Positions 11,059 to 23,705 of a DNA stretch of 64,000 nucleotides are shown in pieces. Source of the stretch: Chloranthus sessilifolius (lineage: Eukaryota > Streptophyta > Magnoliopsida > Chloranthales > Chloranthaceae). The DNA is taken from positions 8,282,328 to 8,346,327 of the forward strand of contig CM037586.1 of NCBI GenBank assembly GCA_021018995.1. The letters are read 5' to 3'. The first letter of the stretch is position 1; each line of letters opens with the position of its first letter. Made by a program: the position numbers and the translations under genes. Under the pieces are notes generated by a model. It was given only the letters and a program-made list of their open reading frames with translations, had not been told where the DNA came from and made no database searches.

Positions 11059-11249
11059 GTTAGCAGAGCTTCCGAGCAAGTTAGCAAAGCTCTATTTTAC
11101 AAAGTTTTATCTTTTTTACTTGCACCTTATTTTTGGTTTTCAAGTTGGTTGGTTCATGGTATCAAATATTGGTTGATACCGAACATCACTAGAATCTAGC
11201 ACAGAGATCTAATGAGATCTGAACTGAACCACAAATTTATTGGAAAGAG

Positions 11250-13231
11250 ATTTTCAAACTTAACTAGAGACCCTGCAAGTGGAGAATAAATGAAGAGGTG
11301 ATTCCATGTCCTCATTACAAACGGGGCAGCGAGGAACCAAAGGGATTTTCAGCTAAATGATTTTGTTGTTAGTAGGAGCACAACTATTAAGAACCTTCCA
11401 TAGAAAATCCAGATCTACTCAGTAAGACCTGACCATTGATATCTTAAAGTTCTACTTCATAGGACCTGACCATTGCCCAATCTAATCGCAGTATCATTGA
11501 TATCTTAAAGATTGCGAATTCCAAGACCCCCCCTTCCCCCCTAAATAATTGATTTTATCCCAATTCAAGCTCCATCCATCAACTCCCAAAGGAAATTAGA
11601 GAAAGTTGATTCAAGTTGGGAAATGGTGCCCATAGGGATCGGAAGAATAGACGATAAGTAGATAGGGATGGAGCACGTATCATGTTTGAGAAGAGTAAGT
11701 TTTCCCCCATCGGAAAGGGATTTAGACTTCCGCCTTTCAGCCCTACGAGTGGTTTTTTTCACCAACGTACCCCTCACAGTCCTCTTTTCTTAGTCTACCC
11801 TTGAAAAGGGTAACACCCAGATAGTTAGTCGGAAGCGAACCAAGACTAAACCCCAAGGTATTCTTGATTAGAGAAATGTGACTGTTGGGGGTATTTTTAA
11901 GAACAGAGAAAGAGCTCTAGCAATATTATGAGATTGACCCAATTCAAGTTCATACATATTGATAAGATTTTTAATCCCATGCAAGAGACTTCTTAGAAAA
12001 TGAATATTTCATCCGCAAATAACAGATGAGAGATAGCCTTGTTATTTCTTCTCATTGCAAACTTCTCAATCCGACACTCCTATTCAAAGATTTAAGCGCC
12101 CGCGCCCTGTTAAAAACCTCCTCGATGAGAATAAGGAGGGCAAGAGATAGTAGATCTCCTTGGTGGAGTCCCCTTTTCCCCTCAAAGTACCCAAACACAT
12201 GGTCATCAATCATAATAGAGTCCCAACATTTGATGCATCCTGAAATCAACTCAACAAATTTATTAGAAAAACCAGAGACAAGCAACACCTTCCGAAGAAA
12301 GTCCAACTAACCATATCATAAGCTTTTGACATATAAGTTTCAGACAAGATTGCCCCCCAACGGTTTTCTTGTCAATATCATTGATCATCTCATGGGCCAA
12401 GAGAACGTTATGAAAAATGTTCATTCCTTTACTGAAAGCACCTTGCTTTGAAGAAATAATAATAGGAAGAATCATTGATAAACGATTAGCAATGATTTTC
12501 AAATTTTTTTTTATAAACAAAATTATATAGGCTAATGGGATGAAAAAGATTTATGATCTAAGGAAATTCTCGCCTCGGGGTCACAAGAGGATCACCAAAA
12601 GAATGGAGAAGAGAATAACGATCCAAACGTCCCATGTACGGAGGGGACCCCGACGATTATTGCACCAAGTGATTCCTTTAAATAAGACGTCCACAAGACT
12701 CAATAGGTTAAAGAAATTGAGGAAATCATCCATAGCAAAAGAGTTGGACAAATCCCCTTGGAGTTTTTCCGAAGGTCAATAACACAATTATAGTCCCCAC
12801 CAATAGCACAATATCTTGGGAAGAAATACAGAGGGAAAGTTTAGACCACAGAGACCGTCTATCAGAAATCGAACAAGCTCCGCAGATAACTGCATATTTC
12901 AGTCAAATTAACTACTGTGATTTCAAATAGTAAAGGTTGACCATGGGAATCAATGAGAGATATGCTACTTGGATCACCATACCAAAATAATCAAATGGAA
13001 CCAAAGGAAGAAGTGGGGTGATTTGAAAAAACTGAGGTTGACCTAAACTACTGCAAAATGCAAGAAAAAGCCGATGGTGATCGGGCCATGGACTCAAGAA
13101 TAGCAACAAAGATGAATCCAGAAGCTTTAAGAATTATCTGTCTCAATCTTCTTTGGGTTGGGGAGTTCATGTATGATTGCCCTGCAGCTCCAAATGATGG
13201 AACTAGACATCTATATCATTTATGGTGATTA
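11250..13231 (-). mobile_element. LINE copy B, 3' segment
   Basis: L1-type element on the minus strand; its other parts lie at 13882-14618 and about 25325-25650. The 3' end on the left has no clear poly(A) (as poly-T here), so it may be truncated near 11100-11250. It closely matches copy A at 1-1400, for example around 12180-12310 against 500-640. It served as target for two later LTR-element insertions. Confidence 0.85.
11290..13190 (-). pseudogene. LINE ORF2 remnant: endonuclease, RT, zf-RVT
   Basis: Reading the minus strand from right to left: endonuclease start (IIWSCRAI for the usual WNCRG, near 13180), endonuclease body (GGDYNCVI-like, near 12800), RT fingers at 12263-12520 (IANRLSMILPIIISSKQGAF, the plant LINE block before the palm), and palm at 12052-12306 (GLHQGDLLSLALLILIEEVF, with the usual QGDPLSP changed). 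Then come the thumb at 11565-11777 (SLSDGGKLTLLKHDTCSIPI) and a zinc-finger-like reverse-transcriptase end (CPVCNEDMESPLHLFSTC, near 11290). All blocks are in broken frames. The order is that of a complete ORF2, so the element was once full length here. Confidence 0.85.
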
Positions 13232-13881
13232 TGTTAAGAATCATTTATTCTACCCACACTACGAACTCCCTATCGCGATGAATGCGGAAAAATAAGAAGA
13301 TTCAGGCAAAAATTAATCACGCATAACACAAAGATTTACGTGGTTCACCCGATCGAGGGCTACGTCCACGGGAGTATATGCACTATTTTTCTAAATGTTT
13401 ACAACACACACACTCTCTTCTCTCTAGTGCAAACTCAATCAAGATCTAGCACGATCTTCAACAACAAATCCGTCGTTAAACTAAGGGCGCAGTCCTTCAA
13501 ATAACAGAGAAGAGATCTGTCGGAATATAATCACGATTCCGACACAAGAATGACTTCAATCCCCAAGCTATTCTTCAATACTTTTTTCTCTCAAAGTATT
13601 CTCACAATTTTTTCACCATGAAACTTTTTCCAAGCTCTCCCTTTTGGAAACGTATCTCTCAAATTTCCTTAGAGTTGCAAGTATTCAAAATACTTCCAAA
13701 ATAGTCTCCTAATAACTTAGGAAACCTTGGCTAAAGTGAGATTCCCGAAAATAGCCAATTATATAAACTTTCGGATCTATATCAGCCCATCAGTCAATCG
13801 ATTGACATCCCAACCTCAATCGATTGACTTTTCAACGTCAATCGATTGACGACGGTGGTTGGGATTAGACCTTATTCAACA
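13232..13881 (-). mobile_element. Copia-type solo LTR inside LINE copy B
   Basis: The 650-bp unit starts tgttaagaatc and ends ttcaaca, a TGTT...AACA pair. It is flanked by gatta (13227-13231) and gacta (13882-13886), a 5-bp TSD with one change. Read on the minus strand it has a TATA-like stretch (gtttatataattgg, near 13760) and a U5-like end. It separates LINE endonuclease from LINE ORF1 sequence. Three tcaatcgattga palindromes lie at 13790-13855. No internal coding region, so it is a solo LTR. Confidence 0.75.
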
Positions 13882-14618
13882 GACTAACCCATTCAAGTTA
13901 GTAAAGCGAGTGGTAATCAGTTTTCCAAGATGGCTCCAACAACTTCTACGGCTCTTCTGGGAAAGAAGAGGGCTGAAATGTGCTTCCTCCATACCATATG
14001 ACTGCACAGACAAACCCACCTCGCCAGATGAAGAATATTGAAAAATCGAGTCAAAATCACCACCTGGTCCACATCCATTTAATACTACCCGACTAGGCCC
14101 CACTGGGTCGACGTTACATTTTTCAAAACCTACAGGAATAGATTTACCTGAAATGGAAAGAGAATCATCTCCCATATTTTTGGGTGATGAGGCATCAATA
14201 TTCAAGGAAATACAGCCGTTAGAGATATGAAAGCCAAAAAGTGGCAATTTCAAAGGATTATGTGAAGATTAAGGATTAGAGACCCAAGTTCATTCGCCAA
14301 AGCTTCATCCTTTTTCGCCGAATTTACATTTTTCAATCTCCGGAGCACCATTGCTAGTTGACGGGACGCACCCTCCACATTTTCCTTCGATTTGTTCCCA
14401 CCTCCAGATTCATTCGTGTGAATTACACCATTTAGATCAATAATAATAGGAGTCTCATTGACTGTGTGGGTTGCTTTTGGTTGCCAAACCTTTTTAGGGG
14501 GCTCATTGCAAACCTCAACATGATTAGAAGATGCACTGACTTCAGGTTAAAAGATAGCACATTGAGGAAGGCCTTGACCATATCTTCTATAGATAGAACA
14601 ATATTCTGGCATGGATTC
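13882..14618 (-). pseudogene. LINE ORF1 remnant (C-terminal part)
   Basis: ORF1 of plant L1 elements encodes an RNA-binding protein. The minus-strand ORF at 13876-14253 (starting MKLPLFGFHISNGCISLN) and, further right, a stretch with PPKKVWQPK and LNGVIHTNESGG give the low-complexity C-terminal half. It continues across the SIRE-like insertion into the conserved N-terminal half at 25325-25640. Frames are interrupted by stops near 14250 and 14550. Confidence 0.65.
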
Positions 14619-15320
14619 TGAAATTTCTTGGTAATCGATGATATAACTAGCGATAAAATAATTTACACGATAAAGATGCAATTACAACTACAAATTGAAC
14701 ACAGACGATTTTAACGTGGAAAACCCTTTCACAGATAAAAACTACGGGATCTATCTCGAATCTATCTCAGATCCAAGGCAAACAATCCACTATGAAAAAT
14801 AAATTCTTACAGTGATTGTGAATGAAATGTTCTATCACTCAGCACACCAACAACGATCGTTTCCCACAATTGTCCCTTTCACAGTGTAGAGTTATCGCCT
14901 TCAACCGTCGTTTCTCACGATGGTCCTCTCGATTTGCATAAGCCAACAACAGACTTGAAACATGTTCAACCTCAAATCACAGACGTATTGTTTTCTTTGA
15001 GATTTTGACAATTTAGAATTATACTAGATTATCTTAAAGAGAAGGGAAATAGGGAATTCAGGAGAGATTTTCAAAAGGCAAGATTTTTTCCCGAAAGTTG
15101 TAACTTCCCAAATCCTAATTTTCCTTTTTAAATTTTCGGGACACGGACGTCCGTGAATCACTCATGGATGTCCGTGACCATAAATGTCCGTGAGTTCAGG
15201 CATAGACATCCGCCCAACTAATAATGACAACTTGTTCTGTCACACTGATTCTAGTTGGCATTCTTACACTTGTTGGGAGCACTTCTAGGTTTAATCATGA
15301 TTATGATAAAATAACTAACA
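14619..15320 (-). repeat. 3' LTR of SIRE-like element
   Basis: 702 bp, starting tgaaattt on the plus strand and ending ctaaca. It carries three cgtccgtga or tgtccgtga words near 15145-15195, one more than the partner LTR. The flank on the right (atctccctctttattac) is the purine tract on the minus strand. Confidence 0.9.
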
Positions 15321-15892
15321 ATCTCCCTCTTTATTACAATCATGACAAAACCTAGTTTAGAAGGACTCAACGAAACAAAAATTACATCAGATTAGCTCTC
15401 ATATAAGTCCTATACATCAATCTAGCATGCAATGAAATAATTATAACTCTATTGCTCCCCCTAATTGATTTGTCAAGTAAGATCAAATAAATTAAAGACT
15501 TGCTTTTTATTATATGATGAGTATTGGCACATTTATCACATTAATCTGTCACCTAAAACAATATAGCAGAGGATCAAGTGTAGCAGGGAATATTTATAAA
15601 AATAACATCATAAGAAATTGAATAAAAAATATGAAATTGAATAGAAAGCATAGATATCTCTCCCTTTTTATCATAATGTAATAATGGAATAAAAATGAGC
15701 AAGCAACTATGAATTAATAAGAACACATTCACAAGCAAAATGATATATAGATTTGAATAGTTCTTAATAAAAAAGATGCTTGTTGAAACAATCATAAAAC
15801 AACCACCAATGAAACATAGTTAAACACATCTAACACATCACACATTTAAACACAGAAACAAAAGCACTAAAAACAACCAGCCACGGTCACTA
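15321..15892. other. 3' untranslated region of SIRE-like element
   Basis: AT-rich sequence between the purine tract and the third ORF. No further feature recognised. Confidence 0.6.
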
Positions 15893-17058
15893 TGGTGGAA
15901 AGTTAGCACTAGGCAGAGGGAAAACAGTGTCAAAACGAGCCATCTTTGCAGAGAACCCGTCAACCATAGACATTTGAAGGGAAGACAGCTGCTCCTCATA
16001 CAAAGTAAATATGTTCTCAACTTGAGATGCCAGTGTACGGATGTCAGAATCAATATGACCAAATCGTGGATTGTAGTATTGCGCTGCGGGACCTAGAACC
16101 AGAGGTGGAATGTCGCCAGATCCAGAACCAACATCACCCTCTGCAGCCGCCCTTGCACCATCATCGTTTGAACCTTCCTCGCTATTATCGATGAACTCGA
16201 CGCCATCGAGATCGATGCGAACTCTTTTCCCAATCTTTTTGTGTTTTCCAAGCGGAGCCATCATTTGAAGGTTGCTAGGAGAGGAGGAAGAGCCGTTGGG
16301 AGGCTACAATCTTTCCAATGATGATTGGAAAGGGAAGAGAGGTCTTAGATGTTTCGTCGCGCATTAGTCGGGCAACCATCTCAAAAATGACTGTGGAGAG
16401 ACACAGTGGACGTTCCTTTTCAAGTAGGAACATAAGATAGATGGTGTCCCATCTAACCTGGTTTTTGTTTCCGGCACGTGGAGTGAGTGTGGTAAAAAGG
16501 ATATGACGAAGCCATTGTAGTCGCGGTTTGAGTGACGTGTAATATAAGGCGACACCAGGAGGATGGCCAAGAGTTTCGCAGAGGAAATCATAAATATTAC
16601 ATGGTTGAAAAGGGAACTATATTTCGCTTTCTTCCACAGGAAAACTATAACCATCAAGATTTAAGGGAATACCAAGTACTTCGAAAATAGTGATCGAGGA
16701 GAAGCGGATCTGAGTACCGAATACCTACAAGGTGAAGTAGAATTCCGTTTGATCCTCGACGAAGTTATTTTTGATTAAATTAGCGTAGAAACACCAAACC
16801 ACATCGATGAACATCGAATCCGAGAGAGAATATAGAAAGCCACCCCAGACTCTCAAACATGGAGAATAGATCGTGATCGTGGAGAAATTGTTCGAGAACA
16901 ACTCGTTCAACAATCAAAGATCGCATGGCGAAGAATCGATTAAACCACTCTTCGTGCACTGAAGATGGAAACTGTTGAACAGTTGAAGGAGGGGGTGCCA
17001 ACCCAGAAGCTGATGTCATAGCAGATTTTTTCCTTGTGTTTTTACGTCGGAGAGACAT
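15893..17058 (-). pseudogene. Post-pol ORF, 'putative plant transposon protein' type
   Basis: A minus-strand ORF starts at ATG 17058 (MSLRRKNTRKKSAMTSASGL). It runs through a conserved-looking middle: WFNRFFAMRSLIVERV near 16930, VVWCFYANL near 16790, then in another frame WDTIYLMFLLEKERPLC near 16430 and MRDETSKTSLPFPIIIG near 16340. It ends in an acidic, glycine-rich tail (KHKKIGKRVRIDLDGVEFID, 15893-16264). The order of a FYANL-type motif, a WD.I.LM.LL block and a SLPF block is that of the plant transposon domain I know as Transposase_32/PF20167, often found as a third ORF in SIRE or Ty3 elements. At least three frameshifts or stops break it. Function of this family is unknown; an envelope-like role is only a suggestion. 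Confidence 0.6.
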
Positions 17059-17149
17059 TGTAGAGAATGAAACAGTGAAAAAACATAAGTATATTTGAAA
17101 TTTCGGTGAAAAATGTGTAAAACAAAGTTGGCAAGCGTGCTTTTGATAG

Positions 17150-17600
17150 AATGCCCACAGACGTCCGTCAATATAGGTCACGGACGTCCGTGCAAGATCG
17201 ACGGATAGGGGTTGATCAATCCGCGTGAAAAATGCATCCTGAACTGTTGATAGAAAGCACAAAACTTGAACAGATGTCTGTGAAGGACGATTTTCAGACA
17301 TTAATGTAGTTGACCCACGTTCGAGGCAGTTGAACCGACATGAACATGGTCATCCGTGTTAAGATATGGACGTCCGTGATGTTGAATGGGCACTGAATCA
17401 AGGAGATCAACTAAATACGGACGCCCGTGAATATTCAACGGACATCTATCCTAATACAAATGTACGTGACCAGTGAGACTTTGAAAGTGTGGATGTCCGT
17501 GAAATGCTAACGGACGTCCATCCAAAAACAAATGCACTGGATCAGTAGAACCTGTAAAAAGTGGACATCCGTGAAATGCCAACAGACGTATGTGAATTGC
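17150..17600. repeat. ACGGACGTCCGT palindrome array
   Basis: Perfect or near-perfect copies of acggacgtccgt and its half ggacgtccgtga occur about ten times, for example near 17161, 17193, 17379, 17418 and 17510. The last two copies lie in an imperfect 65-bp tandem repeat. The same word is in both LTRs of this element (15140-15200 and 25150-25200). Confidence 0.8.
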
Positions 17601-18787
17601 AGTGTGCACAGTTCTAGTTTGGTTGTATAGCAACGATGAATTCAGAGAAAAATCTGTTCAAAACTCAACCATCTTCATGAAAAGAATTTTATAAAAACTA
17701 AACAATAACAAGTGGAAATAAAATAAAATTATTTATCCAAAGAGTCTAATAATCTTACTTGTGACATTTCATAAATTATGTGATCAACAACATGATTTCA
17801 GCATATGAAATGGATATAGATAGATATATTTAAATATCACTTAATATGTTAGAGATAATAAAAAATTCACATGTAAATATTTAATCCCTGCTTACTAATT
17901 ATATAGAAATGGAACCTGTTAAAGAAATATGTGCTTAAGTTGTATATGTCATTAGCAACGTATGAGAGACCAGTCAAGAAAAAAATGAAAATCACATGCT
18001 AGCGAGTATATTTACGTATACTTTTGGGACAGTAGCAACGTGACTTGACATGTTCGAACTTTTTAAAGCTTTCTAAGTAACTCATGTATTGAGCTTTAGA
18101 ACAATGACTCCCAAATAGATAGTTTAGGGTATTAGATGTTCAAACATCCCTACGATTTTTACTTGCTTGAGTAAAAAAGGCTACAAGGTTGAGCGAGTCA
18201 CAAGGTGATTTTTTATCGGCTATAAAGATGATATTGATTTACCTCTACTTGCTTTATATTCAACCCATATAACGAGTGTTAGGCCAATGGCTCCCAATAC
18301 AGTTGGCTCGGGACATTAAATATAAAATACTCCTACGAGCTTAATAACTCGAGTTAAATAGGAATGATGTCAGTAGCACTCAAGAATACACAATATACTT
18401 TCTAACCAAACATATATTAGGGTGACATAGTATTGAAGTAAAAGGGTAAAGGCAATAGTTTCCTATAACCAGTTTCAAAAGAGTTGCAATGACATATATG
18501 AAAATGAAGAACATAGTTCTTTACCAATACAAATAAATATAATGAATTAACAATGATTAAACTAAGACATATTTATAGAAAATTAACTCAGGACAAATTA
18601 ACTTACGTCTCAAGATATCTGTCCATATGCATATCTTAGGATTATCATGTTGTATCATAAAAAATAATGAATCAAAACATATGAATCAGAAGTTTCTTTG
18701 AACAAACAGTACAATAAAATAAACATTTAAATCATCAAAGAATATTTACAAAAACAAAAAAAAAATTACAAAGGACCAACTGACAAA
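17601..18787. other. Non-coding 3' region of SIRE-like element
   Basis: AT-rich, with no supported ORF. A loose duplication is seen near 18090 and 18260 (gagctttagaacaatgactc against gagtgttaggccaatggctc). Nothing else recognised. Confidence 0.55.
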
Positions 18788-19263
18788 TTAGTCAAGAAAG
18801 CATAAACCAATGAATTTTTTAAGAAATTCAAATCGAAATTGATCCAATGGCTTTGTAAATAGATCGGCCAACTGCCGTTCAGTGTCCATGTGCTTGAGGA
18901 GAAAGATTTTATCTTCTACCAATTCATGAATAAAATGGTGTTGGATATCAATGTATTTAGTCCTTGAGTGTTGGACAAGATTTTCAGATATACATATAGC
19001 GCTGGTGGTATCACAGAACAAGGTCATAACAACTTGAGATATTTCGTAATCGGACAACATTTGCTTCATCCAAAGAAGTTGAGTACAACTGTTTCCAGCA
19101 GAGATATATTCTGCTTCGACAGTGAAAAGTGATACAGAGGCTTGTTTCTTACTAAGCCAAGAAACAATCGATGCCACCAAAGCTCTAAAGTTGTATGAGG
19201 CTTGCTTAGATTCATCAGGTGATGACTCATTTTGTATTTCAGCCTCATGTGTGACAGCCAATG
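18788..19263 (-). pseudogene. Copia RNase H joined to gag C-terminus
   Basis: RNase H removes the RNA template during reverse transcription. The minus-strand ORF has the Copia RNase H blocks IVSWLSKKQASVSLFTVEAE, YISAG, QLLWMKQML, TKYIDIQHHFIHELV and DLFTKPLDQFRFEFL. It begins, however, in gag-like sequence (AVTHEAEIQNESSPDESKQA). If the solo LTR and one TSD copy are removed, this reads on in frame from the gag zinc-knuckle region at 23706 on. Thus gag is fused to RNase H and about 3 kb of protease, integrase and RT are gone. No stop lies within this piece. Confidence 0.85.
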
Positions 19264-21824
19264 TGTCACGACCCAGAATCCTTACCTAATCTTGAGGGCC
19301 TAGAATTCTGTGTTATGACACCGCACGCTTGTTAAGGCGATAAGCGGACATACACATAATTCTTAATTCGATTTAGCATATGAATCAAGGCATTATAAGA
19401 AAGCATTTCAAGATGAATGATAAATAAATTAACAGCGAAAAACGTGGATGACATTAATTAAGTAAAAACTCCTAATCATGCATCTATAATCGAAAGCAAA
19501 CTAAGATTTTACGTAGAATAAAACGGTCCCAACGCAAACCCAAAAGTGGTACTGAAAAATAAAGTAACTAATGACAAGTCTCCCCCGAAAATAATAAAAA
19601 CTATAACTAACGAATCTCTCAATGTTCAAAGTAGTCCGCCGGATCTATTCCCTCGCCCAGATGGTAGTCGACGTCCTCACTCTTATGAGCCGCATCAGGA
19701 ATAGCAGCATCCCCATCCTCAGTGATAAAAAAATCAGAGTTCTCACCTGCAACTGTTAGTTTTGGGGAGGGGGTGAGTTTACTCAGTCATGTAAACTCAG
19801 CAAGCTGCACAATCGATCCACCATTAAATACTCAGGTGATCGTGTGTGCAATCGCTTGAGTTGCGATATATTTTGAAATAAATCAAACAGCTATAAATGA
19901 TTATAAAAATATCTAGGATCTCATATCTATCATATCGAAACTGAAAAATATAGCATAAAAAGAAAAGACATAACATAAAATAAAAAGACCTGACATAAAA
20001 TGAAATGAAAATGATGCATCAAGTACTGATCTCTTTTTGTGTCTGCTTTGTCGACTTATCCTGTGTGGCATATCTTAAAACTTAATATTGCTCCATACGC
20101 CTACATAATGTACTTCGCATCTTTCTTAATTTATATATACGACCTGTGCCAGGGCCGCTGCTCGAGCCTATCACGCGAGGTCCACGTGTAGATAACCACC
20201 TAACCTCTATATCATAACGTATACCATCATCCAGCCCGATGAGGTTGCTTGCTTTTAAATCAGTGTCCCCTTACGTTCGGGACACTGTTGTAGCGTATTG
20301 TCCTTAAGACCCGTCTTGGCTGCAGACGTTGGATCTTGCGGTGATACACAAGACATGGCACGTGTAGAAACTTAATTTATATTTTGCTGGTCTTCACAAC
20401 ATAACTTATCCGTATTCGTAGCTTACCTTATCTTACATATCATTCCTTATCGTTTGCTTAAAACTTAATTTGAAGTGAGTCACGATGCGATAAGATTCAC
20501 AAAATCACGCTTTCCAAGGGACGAGTTCCGTAGTAACTTGGATGTACTTCGTGTGGCAGCCCATACTCCCATAGAGATGTTGCATCCGTATATGGATGCC
20601 TACATTCCAAGTTCCACGTGACCGTGACGGGAACCCCACCATGACGAAGGCTTAAAAGTCGTGTGATATAGCTTATTTCTTTTTAATTATGCGTACGCCC
20701 TATCGTGATTTTTCTATGTGGTGCATGCCATATGATGAAAGGACTATCTTGGCCAAAAGTAACTATTTCATATACCTTACGTACTTGTAAATATAAAATA
20801 ATAATTTAAATTCGAAAAGAACAGATATTTCATACAAAAATTTTGGAGAAACCTTCATGGGTCGTTAGATTGCTTAGAGAGTGATCGGGCATGTGGTTCT
20901 TAAAGTTTTCTAAGTGGTCTGTGTGTCGAGACCTTTTTCTAGTTTTGACCCAAGAGTGGATCAAAGAGACGGGTCAAATAATCCCCTTGGTTATACACGA
21001 GTTTATATCCCTTATCAAATCTTTCAAACTTGCGGGTCTCAAAACACGTCCTCAAAATTTTAGTGGCACTTTTCTGATCCATTAGATTACCTTGTGTTAC
21101 TATCGAGATCGTTTTGAAGTTGGTCCTATGGGCCAGTTGCGTCTTGATTCTCAAAAATTAAGGGTCAAAGGGAGCTCATGGCGTTATTCCATGTGGCACC
21201 TAAGGCTAAAATAAGAAGACATGAACTTAGAGTCATCTATCATCTAATCTGAACCATTTGATGGTTAGATGATAAAATTTTACATAAGGTTGGTTCTGTC
21301 CCGATCCTGATTCGACCTCTAGTACACTAGATCCTTCAGTCAACCTTTCACAAAATCTAGGAGTCGCGTGCACACTTAGTGTACCTACCATGTGGCGATC
21401 AAATTGAACGGATCTGAACCATCAGATACATAAGAAGAATAATTTTAAGGTGTAAGGTCTCTGGGCCCAAGTTATTTCGATTTCTCGGGTTTTGGACCGT
21501 TAGATGTCTTGAGATATTCACTTTATAGAGACGGACCATGTCTACACCATTTCTTGGGTTGGGCCCACAAGGTCCAACTATAATCTATTTTATTTAAATC
21601 CAATGGTGCCAAGGAATGGTTGCACCAAGTTACCCATATCGAATAAATTCTCCAAAGCGCCCAAACTACAATGGTTGGCCCAAGCAAGCTATCATCGATA
21701 TTGCCGGTGTTTGGTCGGGCCGATCCCCGGACTTCATTTTATCCCGGCCTGAAGAAATCATATATTTTTAAACTAATATAGGAGGGGTTCTTGTGAGCTT
21801 CTCCGTTCAAATTTCTCCATCTAT

Positions 21825-22080
21825 TCTCTCTCTCTCTCTCTCCCTAAATTTCTCAGTTAAAGATTGGGCCTTTCCTTCTTTCTCACTCTAAATTTATCAT
21901 TTAAAGGTTGGGCCTCTCTTTCTTTCTCTCTCTAAATTTCTCACTTAAAGGTTGGGCTTCTCCTGTTCTTTTCAGTTGAGTCTCCCCTCTCTCTCTATAA
22001 TTTCAGTTTAGTCCCTCACTCTCTCTCTCTAGATTTTATTGGTCTTCTTTCTCTCTCTAAATTTCTTTGTTGTAGTTTCT
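21825..22080. repeat. CT-rich tandem repeat, unit about 60 bp
   Basis: Four imperfect units of ctctctaaatttctca followed by a ttaaaggttgggcctctc-like stretch. Confidence 0.75.
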
Positions 22081-23009
22081 ATAATAGGAACATGGGGGCT
22101 ATTTCAGGGACACGGGAGCAAAACAGAGAAAGAAATTAAAAGAGGAAAAAAAATCTCATTGTTAGGCACACACACATGAGATCATATATGTATAAATATC
22201 AATAGGCGTATATGCATCTGTATTATCCCTTATACACATTTACAGCTACACAGGTATATAAAACTTTAATTTTGCAAGTAAACGCTAGAGTGGAGAATTT
22301 GAAGTTGATCAGAAGATCTGCGAGAGGAGGATGAAAATCTGCAAATACTCTAGATGATGAACTTCTGATGACGAAGACCAAGTGATTACAATCTGAAACT
22401 AAAAAAGTATTATGGTTTAAAGCTCTTATTTTCTAAGAGGAACCAACTACATATCATGTATTGTGGTATAGAGATAATGATGAAGTTTGCTAGTAGATAG
22501 GCCATTAATGGCTGCTACTGCTTGCTTGCTTTCTCTGCTATTGCTGAAAACAGCAGGTCACGACTTTGAGTAAACAACTACACAACTTTGGGTAACTGCA
22601 TAGAACTCAATACTAAGATTTCTTGTTGAAGTTACTTGAGCTATGCTTTCCCAGTTCCAAAAAAAAAAAAAAAGACTTCTAAAGAATACTATTAGTCTGG
22701 CATCGTCTTTGTCAACCTGTTGGTTACATAAAAAAAAATGTTGTTGGATGCTTATAAATTCTTTGTTTAATATATAAAATAATTAGAAAAGGTTATAATT
22801 TGATCTGAGATAACTCATTGGCAATTGTATTGAGTTTGGAAGAAAATCAACAACATATCATATAACTATTATTTGTCTCCTGCAGATGTATAATAATGGA
22901 GTTTTCACGCTCTTAGGCTGAAGGAATTGACAAAGATTTTGAAAAAAATATATATATATATAATAATAATAATAGTAACATAGTTCTTCTTTATTTTCTA
23001 AAATAGAAA

Positions 23010-23512
23010 TTGAATATTTTAAGATGGATCGAGTGGCATCCACCTTCTTGGAGCGTGTACATGATGCACAGGATAATTATGATCGATTCGGCGGAGCAAG
23101 TGACGCAGCGGCCCAAACGTCGGTTTGGCGATGCGACACCCTATGCGTCAATTCGTCGATGCAGTAGCCTATGCGTCGAATCGGCGACGCGATTTCGGTG
23201 GTAGCGTACAGGGATATCGCTCTGCAAGTGATTCGACGTACGGAGCATAGGAAGCGGTGTATTGAGGTGGCCGTTTTAGTGAGTTTTGGCAAGGAGGGTA
23301 GCAGCCGGAAGAAGAAGGTAGCAGCAATGGCTGCCTCGGGTGTGTGGAAGAAGATGAGGGAGGGTTATGCGTGAGAGTGCAAGGGTCATATAGAGGAGAG
23401 AGGTTTAATTTCGGCAAGTTTTACCTAGATAGCAAGAGTCACAAATTAAGGCCCGGACTTCCTTCCAAAACTAATTCGATCCAGTGGATCGTGGAGCATA
23501 AAAAGGTTAGTT
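23010..23512. other. GC- and CpG-rich segment inside the solo LTR
   Basis: Base composition changes abruptly to CpG-rich sequence with repeated cctatgcgtc and gtcgatgc/ggcgacgc words (23100-23200). Open stretches occur on both strands. The plus-strand reading with RGERFNFGKFYLDSKSHKLR ends in a possible splice donor (aaaaaggttag, near 23503). I do not recognise a protein family. It may be LTR U3 sequence with its own palindrome array, or a captured gene piece. Confidence 0.35.
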
Positions 23513-23705
23513 TTTGTTTCCAAAAAAATATATATATATAAATACTATACTGCTAGCTAGAAACTGGCCCAACTAAAATTATAAAGTTTCTATACTATTA
23601 AGTGTGTGTATGGGTTGGGTTAGAGTGTAGAGTACTCACATGGGATTTGGCGCTCCACCACATCTAATGCCATTGGATCGCCCTCCTAAAATCTGTGTCA
23701 TAACA

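Larger units (their letters stand above)
19264..23705 (-). mobile_element. 4.4-kb solo LTR-like insertion, TSD caatg
   Basis: The insertion begins tgtcacgaccc and ends gtgtcataaca. It is flanked by caatg at 19259-19263 and 23706-23710. On the minus strand it would start TGTTATGACAC and end GGGTCGTGACA, as Tekay/Del LTRs do. The minus strand near 19770 also has a ctgagtttacatgactgagt-type stretch, comparable to gagctaaccatctaagctca (plus strand) in the 7897-10478 LTR. No gag-pol is present. At 4,442 bp it is long for an LTR, so it may hold an internal insertion, perhaps around 22650-23560. Confidence 0.75.
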
